A stretch of 64,000 bases of DNA from an uncultured Muribaculaceae bacterium (GTDB lineage: Bacteria > Bacteroidota > Bacteroidia > Bacteroidales > Muribaculaceae). Below, in pieces: positions 60,101 to 64,000 of this stretch (position 1 is the stretch's first letter; every line of letters starts with the position of its first letter). The position numbers and the translations under genes were made by a program. The stretch is from the NCBI GenBank assembly GCA_910587185.1, contig CAJULY010000015.1, forward strand, positions 1 to 64,000, in the 5' to 3' direction. The notes below the pieces were generated by a model. The model was given only the letters and a program-made list of their open reading frames with translations, was not told the DNA's origin and ran no database searches.

Positions 60101-60961
60101 TTCAACACTCTGGACCGCATGGAATATCTGCCGCGTCAGAACGCCGGCAACGGAACCCTGCTCGAAGGCACTGTGGCCTTCAGCGAGAACGGCAAGGACT
60201 GGAGCGAACCGGTTGCGTTCAAGTGGGCCCGGAACGGCGACACGAAGACCTTCAAGTTCGAAGGAAGCCCGCTGGCACGCTTCATCAGACTGCATGTCGA
60301 TAAGGCCGTCGGCAACTACGGGTCGGGCCGTGAACTCTACGTGTTCCGTCAGCCCGGATCGCCGGTGTTCATCCCGGGCGATGTCAACAAGGACAACAAG
60401 ATCGACGAGAATGACCTGACGAGCTACACCAACTACACCGGTCTGCGCCGTGGTGACAGCGACTTCGATTATGTCAGCATGGGCGATGTCAACCGCAACG
60501 GTCTGATCGACGCTTACGACATATCCACCGTCACCACCCGTCTCGGGGGCGGAATTGAGAATGCCTCGGCAACCGACAGTATCTCAGGTACGCTCAACGT
60601 CGCTGCAGACAAGGCCATGTATAACGCGGGCGATGTTGCTACGCTCACCGTCAGCAGCGACGCAGCTCTCAAAGGTCTTAACGGCTTCAGCTTCGCGCTT
60701 GTCTATGATCCGGAGAAATTCGAATATATCGGAGCCGAGCCTCAGGCGGCAGTGTCAGGCATGGAGAATCTGACCTACGACCGTCTGCACACGTCAGGCG
60801 TCAAATCGCTTTATCCCACGTTTGTCACTATAGGCGACAAACCGGCTGTCAACGGAGCACACGAGCTTGTGAAACTGAAATTCAAAGCCCGCAAGCGGGG
60901 TAAAATCCCCGTTGCGCCGACCGACATGATCCTCGTGGATAAGGCTCTGCGCACCCGCTGA
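57143..60961 (+). CDS. GH31 alpha-glycosidase with FN3, F5/8C, dockerin and cohesin-like modules
   Basis: 1272 residues, signal peptide to about 26 (LPGWAA). GH31 beta-sandwich (about 35-240) and barrel (about 255-640) with nucleophile Asp in LKTDVAW (D408) and acid/base Asp in WSGDQTGGEWEY (D460). FN3 lies at about 847-929 and an F5/8 type C domain at about 940-1067. Two calcium-loop repeats, GDVNKDNKIDENDL (from 1078) and GDVNRNGLIDAYDI (from 1112), are a type I dockerin. Residues about 1148-1272 (YNAGDVATLTVSSDAALKG, FALVYDPEKFEYIGAE) resemble a cohesin. Secreted enzyme acting on alpha-glucosides or xylosides; substrate not read. Terminator follows at once. Confidence 0.88.
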   Translation: MNINKTKLCTAIGLAAMGCLPGWAATEVTRLNPSAVEVRFDGDSTSMLVDFYGPNIFRLFQDPSGGIARDPQADPPAKILVGAPRRSVGEIVVKKEAEGPSVTTSRVKLQFKNDSRLFTVTDLATGKETVRMLAPVDYNGKRTAVKLAGRPGEYFYGGGVQNGRFSHKGKSIDIVNTNSWTDGGVASPTPFYWSTDGYGVMWHTFAPGAYDFGATESGAVKLTHETPYLDVFMMVDEQPVALLNDFYQLTGNPVLLPKFGFYEGHLNAYNRDYWTVDSTKTGILFEDGKYYKESQKNNGGIRESLNGEKPGNYQFSARAVIDRYNRHDMPLGWVLPNDGYGAGYGQTSTLDGNVQNLKDFGDYAREKGVEIGLWTQSDLHPKAGIEPLLQRDIVKEVRDAGVRVLKTDVAWVGAGYSFGLNGVADVGEIMPYYGNDARPFIISLDGWAGTQRYATIWSGDQTGGEWEYIRFHIPTYIGSGLSGQPNICSDMDGIFGGQNIPVNIRDFQWKTFTPMQLNMDGWGRNPKYPMALGKDAERINRAYLKLKSELLPYAYTYAREAVDGKPLMRAMFVDYPNDFTHGTATRYQFLYGPDLLVAPIYQATRSDAAGNDVRNNIYLPEGRWFDYFSGREYNSDGAKVVNNYGAPLWKLPVLVKAGAIIPMVNPNNNPSQINRNLRIYEFWPEGSSEMTEYDDDGTTMGWQRGESATTRVTSSVNAKGVLSIEIAPTKGTFPGMTAEKATELRINATAKPKSVTATVGGKKVKLTEAASLKEFQEGSNVWFFNESANRLRDLGVEEAEGSLPQILVSIARTDVSANAIGVEVKGFELNPQVAEPAMTAITAPSAPEAALADGDVQPYSLTVRWKPINDASSVEILHDGILYTNLGTAEGENSFLFDELTPETSYDFKLRAVNSAGTSDWTDLTVKTADNPLEFAISGITATNTAADQPGFDIERLFDFAERGDIWHTSYRGGAIPFDMTIDLGSFNTLDRMEYLPRQNAGNGTLLEGTVAFSENGKDWSEPVAFKWARNGDTKTFKFEGSPLARFIRLHVDKAVGNYGSGRELYVFRQPGSPVFIPGDVNKDNKIDENDLTSYTNYTGLRRGDSDFDYVSMGDVNRNGLIDAYDISTVTTRLGGGIENASATDSISGTLNVAADKAMYNAGDVATLTVSSDAALKGLNGFSFALVYDPEKFEYIGAEPQAAVSGMENLTYDRLHTSGVKSLYPTFVTIGDKPAVNGAHELVKLKFKARKRGKIPVAPTDMILVDKALRTR

Positions 60962-60981
60962 AAAGATTGACATACTGCATG

Positions 60982-61017
60982 AAACGCCCTCCGCTTTGAC
61001 CGCGGAGGGCGTTTTTG
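60982..61017 (+). terminator. Intrinsic terminator of GH31 gene
   Basis: AAACGCCCTCCGC at 60982-60994 pairs perfectly with GCGGAGGGCGTTT at 61002-61014, followed by TT; 13-bp stem. Confidence 0.9.
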
Positions 61018-61064
61018 TTAATCAGAAGGTTGGACGAATCAGGAAAATTTGACAGTGCGGTCAT

Positions 61065-61475
61065 TTATCGCACTGCCAAAAACTGTTGGCCGATGGCATG
61101 AAGACCGTTGACGATCCTTTCGCGCTGGGCCATGCGTGGAATTTTAACGGAATTGGCGTAGTGGCTCAGGAGTTTGGGATTGATGCCGGTAAATCGGCTG
61201 ATGACCGCCATGGTGGTGAATTTTTCCGCTTGGCGTAACAGCGCTGAAACGGCAAGCGAGTAATCGAATTCATAGTCGCCGTCGGCAAGCCATTGAGGTA
61301 AAGGTTCTCCATCGGCGATCATATCGGCTGCCTGCTGCTTGACAGCCGCTTCGAAATCAGACTTGACCCCTTCAAGGGTCTTGTTGGTGCAGAGGACGGC
61401 ACCGAACTCAGGACATCCCCATCCGCAGCAATAGTTTTTATCCACCCATGAAATTTCTACTTTTATCTTTTCCAT
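61065..61475 (-). CDS. hicB: HicB-type antitoxin
   Basis: 136 residues. The N-terminal part has the HicB partial RNase-H-like fold (KIKVEISWVDKNYCCGWGCPEFGAVLCTNKTLEGVKSDFEAAV). The C-terminal helices (TTMAVISRFTGINPKLLSHYANSVK) are an HTH for operator binding. The start at 61475 (MEKIKVEIS) removes a 14-residue upstream stretch that is not family-like. It follows the short HicA-like gene by 32 bp. An 8-bp inverted repeat TACTGATT/AATCAGTA at 61731-61752 upstream of both is a candidate operator. Confidence 0.85.
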   Translation of the reverse strand: MEKIKVEISWVDKNYCCGWGCPEFGAVLCTNKTLEGVKSDFEAAVKQQAADMIADGEPLPQWLADGDYEFDYSLAVSALLRQAEKFTTMAVISRFTGINPKLLSHYANSVKIPRMAQRERIVNGLHAIGQQFLAVR

Positions 61476-61507
61476 AATAAAGCGATTTTTACTTTTGAAG
61501 CGGGAGC

Positions 61508-61669
61508 TTAACGCCACCCGGCCTGTTTAAAAATACTGTTTAAAATGAACTGACTCAGATTGTCACTCAGCGAGCCGTTCACTGTCACTCTGCCTTTCTT
61601 GGTCGGATGCTTGAACTGGCGATGGCTGCCTTTTGTGGTGACTCTCACCCAACCGTCGGCCTCAAGCAT
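61508..61669 (-). CDS. hicA: HicA-type toxin, short N-terminus
   Basis: 53 residues, MLEADGWVRVTTKGSHRQ onwards, with HPTKKGRVTVNGS and ending LNSIFKQAGWR. The catalytic His of the dsRBD-like fold is in KGSHRQF. Usual HicA proteins have about 6-8 more residues before LEADGW. Here an in-frame TAA lies four codons upstream, with GGA-AGT-GAA between, so the first helix is shortened or the gene lost its original start. It may be inactive or use the ATG at 61669. HicB follows on the same strand. Confidence 0.7.
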   Translation of the reverse strand: MLEADGWVRVTTKGSHRQFKHPTKKGRVTVNGSLSDNLSQFILNSIFKQAGWR

Positions 61670-61730
61670 TTCACTTCCTTAGTTTTTCTATTATTTATTC
61701 TATCTCACTACAAATCATTCGTTAGATCGA

Positions 61731-61752
61731 TACTGATTGAACTAAATCAGTA
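61731..61752. promoter_or_regulatory. Candidate hicAB operator
   Basis: Inverted repeat TACTGATT (61731-61738) and AATCAGTA (61745-61752), 62 bp upstream of hicA and between it and the recombinase gene. Autorepression by the HicB HTH is the likely use; a recombinase core site is the alternative. Confidence 0.45.
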
Positions 61753-61853
61753 CTGTATAGATAATTGAAGGAAAATAGATGCAACCGTTTTGCTAATATT
61801 TAACGGCCGTTGATGATTTTTAAATGCCTTAATTTCCCCAAATCCCCACGTTG

Positions 61854-62786
61854 CTAATCAGATTCGAGCCGAAGAAATTTGTTCATCCGGGATATACAGC
61901 GTTTTTTCTGGTCGAGATTGGGATGTACATACAGGTTGAGTGTTGTCGCAACATTCGAGTGGCCGAGTATTACACTTACGGTCTTATAGTCGCATCCGCT
62001 TTCAATACATCTGGTTGCGAATGTATGGCGCAGTCCGTGGAACACGATTGACGGGATTTCAAGCCGTTTAAGAGTCCGGCTGAAAGTCTCTCGGTATGTG
62101 CGAGGCTCTTTCGCTTTGAAGCCTTCGCCTACCACATACTTTTCTACTCTCTGCTGTTTTTTTACCACATTCAAGGCTTTGAAAAGAAGCGGAGATATGG
62201 GGATTTCCCGATTTGAATTCCGGGTCTTGGGGGTGGAGACATATTGTTCTGTTGCCATCAGGTCGCAATTATAGATCCGTCCTGCAGTACCCGCTACTGT
62301 AATAATACGGCGTGCCATATCCACATCCTTCCATTGAAGGGCACACACTTCGCCTATGCGCAAGCCACAGCACAGGGCAATCATTATCCCTATATTCTGT
62401 AGTGTCGGGGCGGATGCAATCGCGTTAAGCAGTTTTTTGTGGTCGGGCAATGACAGCACGGGTAAAACGCGTGCGGATGTATCCGAGGGATATTCGATAT
62501 CCCAGGAAGGCATCTCAAACATTCCTCTCTTTGCCCCGAAACGTCCGACGGACTTAAGCACGGCGATAATGTCATGAACAGTTTTCTTGCTCAGCCCTGC
62601 CTCAAGCTTGCCAAGTGCAAATTGCTGCACTTCTGCCTCTGATATGGATACGGAATCGGCAAAAACGGGCATGAGGTGAGTCTTTAGAATAAGAGCATAG
62701 GCGCAGTATGTCGAGTGTTTGACTACGCTGCGCCTGTTTTCTTTCCATAGTTCCGCTATTTCGCGGAAAGTAGATGTGTTGTGCAT
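61854..62786 (-). CDS. Tyrosine recombinase/integrase
   Basis: 310 residues. N-terminal SAM-like core-binding domain (1-100) and catalytic domain with R143 (CGLRIGEVCAL), K187 (TPKTRNSNRE), H250 and R253 (HGLRHTFATR), H276 (LGHSNV) and Y286 (TTLNLYVH): complete active-site set. It is a short phage/XerC-like form without an N-terminal arm-binding domain, as used by small islands or by local inversion systems next to restriction genes. No att core could be defined. The neighbouring DUF262 nuclease and HicAB fit a mobile or defence patch. Confidence 0.9.
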   Translation of the reverse strand: MHNTSTFREIAELWKENRRSVVKHSTYCAYALILKTHLMPVFADSVSISEAEVQQFALGKLEAGLSKKTVHDIIAVLKSVGRFGAKRGMFEMPSWDIEYPSDTSARVLPVLSLPDHKKLLNAIASAPTLQNIGIMIALCCGLRIGEVCALQWKDVDMARRIITVAGTAGRIYNCDLMATEQYVSTPKTRNSNREIPISPLLFKALNVVKKQQRVEKYVVGEGFKAKEPRTYRETFSRTLKRLEIPSIVFHGLRHTFATRCIESGCDYKTVSVILGHSNVATTLNLYVHPNLDQKKRCISRMNKFLRLESD

Positions 62787-62829
62787 ACTTTGTGATTTTT
62801 ATGATTCACAAGATATGCGCTGTCTTATT

Positions 62830-63999
62830 TCAACGGTTGCCTTTAGCTCGGTTGTGGTGCTTACAGAGCATCTGACAGTTTGAGATGTCGGTCGCGCCCC
62901 CTTTGCTCCATGCCGTGACATGGTCGGCATCCATTTCGTTCAACTTCCATATCTTGTTTGTGTTGGCGTCATGGCCTATGGCACAGAAAGGGCAGTTGGA
63001 CTTGCCGGCGGCTTTCGCCTGTTCGGTCTGGCGGGTATATACGGCTCGCTTTGTCGCTTCGTCAAAGATGCGGATATCAAGAAGCTTCGTGTCGTTTTCT
63101 CCTCCTAGAAGAAATTCAAACACGCCGCGCCGGTTCTTCACATACGGATCGGCATACAGCTCCGCTACCCGCTGTTTCATATGAGCCGGATTATATGGCT
63201 GTGTATGATATTTCTCGTAAAGTTCGCCCCACGGAAGTCCGCGCATCTCATTTTCAACGAGAGGAAACACTGTCCTTATCCAGTCTATGATGGAATTGAA
63301 ATAATTGACAAGTTCCGTGATGTCAGAGCTGAAACGGTTTTCGCGCATATATTCCTCGGTTTTTCTGTGGCTTACCCATTCAAGTGCTGTGGCGAGAAAG
63401 TCCTGACGGTTTGCAGCTCCGTTGATATATGCGCTCCATTTTTGCACTTTCGATGACTGAGAATTACTGAACTCTGCCTTTGCCGCAGTGACAAAAGGTC
63501 CTGAATATACCGCGTTGAGTAATTCCTGATCATTGAGTGGGACTCCGGCGATATTAATAGTGCGAAACCATTCCTTTATTTCTTGTTCGGTTCCTTCACA
63601 TTCATATATAAGCAGTTTTGCATTAATGAATTTTTCACGCAACTCTTTAGGTAGGCTTTCAAGACTTTGAGGTAAACCGTGATTATCTTTCCAACTAAGT
63701 TTTCCAGCCCCATTGTAGAAGCGTCCAAGAGATGTAATGCGCTGTTGGCCGTCAAGTACTTCAAAACGACCATCGGCAGTTTTGACGAAATAAATCACTC
63801 CGAGCGGATAACCTTTAAGCACAGAGTCAATCACCGCTACATCGCGTTTGCCATCGGCATAGATATAGTTGCGTTGATACTCCGGCTGAATTGTAAGGCG
63901 TCCGCCCATGCCGAAAAGTCCTTTGGCTTCATACTCGTTATAGACAAATCCGTCGCATATATCTGCGACTGTCCATTCTGTATGTAGTTTTGTTTCCAT
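62830..63999 (-). CDS. DUF262-HNH nuclease (GmrSD-like)
   Basis: 389 residues. The DUF262 domain has [11 protein letters not shown] (39-49) and [11 protein letters not shown] (81-91), a ParB/DndB-like NTP-binding signature. The C-terminal HNH (about 335-389) has [27 protein letters not shown] and HHNRAKGN. This fusion is related to GmrSD/BrxU-type modification-dependent restriction enzymes and to nucleases of phosphorothioate-sensing systems; modification of the target DNA is inferred only. The ORF is intact, with its start 1 bp from the window edge, so upstream context (promoter, partner genes) is not visible. The start could be further upstream. Confidence 0.82.
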   Translation of the reverse strand: METKLHTEWTVADICDGFVYNEYEAKGLFGMGGRLTIQPEYQRNYIYADGKRDVAVIDSVLKGYPLGVIYFVKTADGRFEVLDGQQRITSLGRFYNGAGKLSWKDNHGLPQSLESLPKELREKFINAKLLIYECEGTEQEIKEWFRTINIAGVPLNDQELLNAVYSGPFVTAAKAEFSNSQSSKVQKWSAYINGAANRQDFLATALEWVSHRKTEEYMRENRFSSDITELVNYFNSIIDWIRTVFPLVENEMRGLPWGELYEKYHTQPYNPAHMKQRVAELYADPYVKNRRGVFEFLLGGENDTKLLDIRIFDEATKRAVYTRQTEQAKAAGKSNCPFCAIGHDANTNKIWKLNEMDADHVTAWSKGGATDISNCQMLCKHHNRAKGNR

Positions 64000-64000
64000 G

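Noticed and set aside
61731..61752. attachment site for the adjacent tyrosine recombinase
   Set aside because: The inverted repeat alone is not evidence; no second copy of a core site is seen in the window, so it is listed only as a candidate hicAB operator.

Overview
The window looks like a chromosome segment of an anaerobic Bacteroidales bacterium, most likely of the Muribaculaceae or a close relative (family-level placement is inference). Evidence: promoters follow the Bacteroidota pattern TTTG-N19/20-TAnnTTTG (for example TTTG-N20-TATCTTTG, TTTG-N19-TAATTTTG); Shine-Dalgarno sites are essentially absent; gene content is Bacteroidota-typical (LptE-type lipoprotein next to secG, glsA/glsB-type glycine-lipid acyltransferases, DUF6452/DUF6048 pair, PCMD lipoprotein, Wzi-type outer-membrane protein, LytS/LytTR two-component pair, GH29/GH2/GH31 secreted enzymes). 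There are no rRNA or tRNA genes that I can recognise and no CRISPR array.

Layout. 1-2.2 kb: an IS3-family element (OrfA/OrfB with a -1 slippery site) sitting at the edge of a tandem array of about 110-bp hairpin-rich repeats. 2.3-7.9 kb (+): lptE, a conserved hypothetical, secG, a CMP-nonulosonate synthetase, a CBS-nucleotidyltransferase of PtmE type, obg, pgeF. 7.8-12.1 kb (-): a tightly overlapping five-gene run miaB, HipA-like kinase, DUF3037, class A beta-lactamase lipoprotein, DUF115/MptE-like protein, divergent from a succinyl/acetyl-CoA transferase gene (12.3-13.8 kb). 14-18 kb: two surface lipoproteins and an outer-membrane barrel. 18.1-22.3 kb (+): recO, fmt, wzi-like, lipocalin-like lipoprotein, L,D-transpeptidase. 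22.3-24.7 kb (-): rsmF-like methyltransferase and pfkA, followed by a foldback MITE. 25.1-31.2 kb (+): an envelope-oriented operon (glsA, glsB, DUF4199, GT2, DUF6452, DUF6048, SDR, rpiB). 31.2-37.0 kb (-): LytTR regulator and LytS-type kinase, NeuC/LegG-type epimerase, PMCA-type Ca2+ ATPase.

37.1-44.5 kb is an AT-richer accessory region: autoregulated Fic protein, exported hypothetical, YafQ/antitoxin pair, HigBA-like pair, a membrane-spanning TPR-HTH regulator and a TonB-type receptor. 44.6-49.1 kb (-) returns to core metabolism (metF-metH). 49.2-52.8 kb (+) encodes GH29 fucosidase and GH2 glycosidase; a GH31 enzyme with dockerin and cohesin-like modules lies at 57.1-61.0 kb, behind dnaG (-). 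61.0 kb to the end is another accessory patch: HicAB, a tyrosine recombinase and a DUF262-HNH nuclease.

The least explained material is non-coding: a roughly 285-bp multi-hairpin repeat present at about 39.6 and 53.1 kb (tail at 13.93 kb) whose two full copies show a compensatory base-pair change; an orphan promoter followed by a terminator hairpin at 52.88-53.03 kb that looks like a small RNA gene; a 338-bp foldback element at 24.7 kb; and the 110-bp array at 1.7-2.2 kb. Functionally, NeuA-, PtmE- and NeuC-type genes spread over the window imply a scattered legionaminic/sialic-acid-like nonulosonate pathway.
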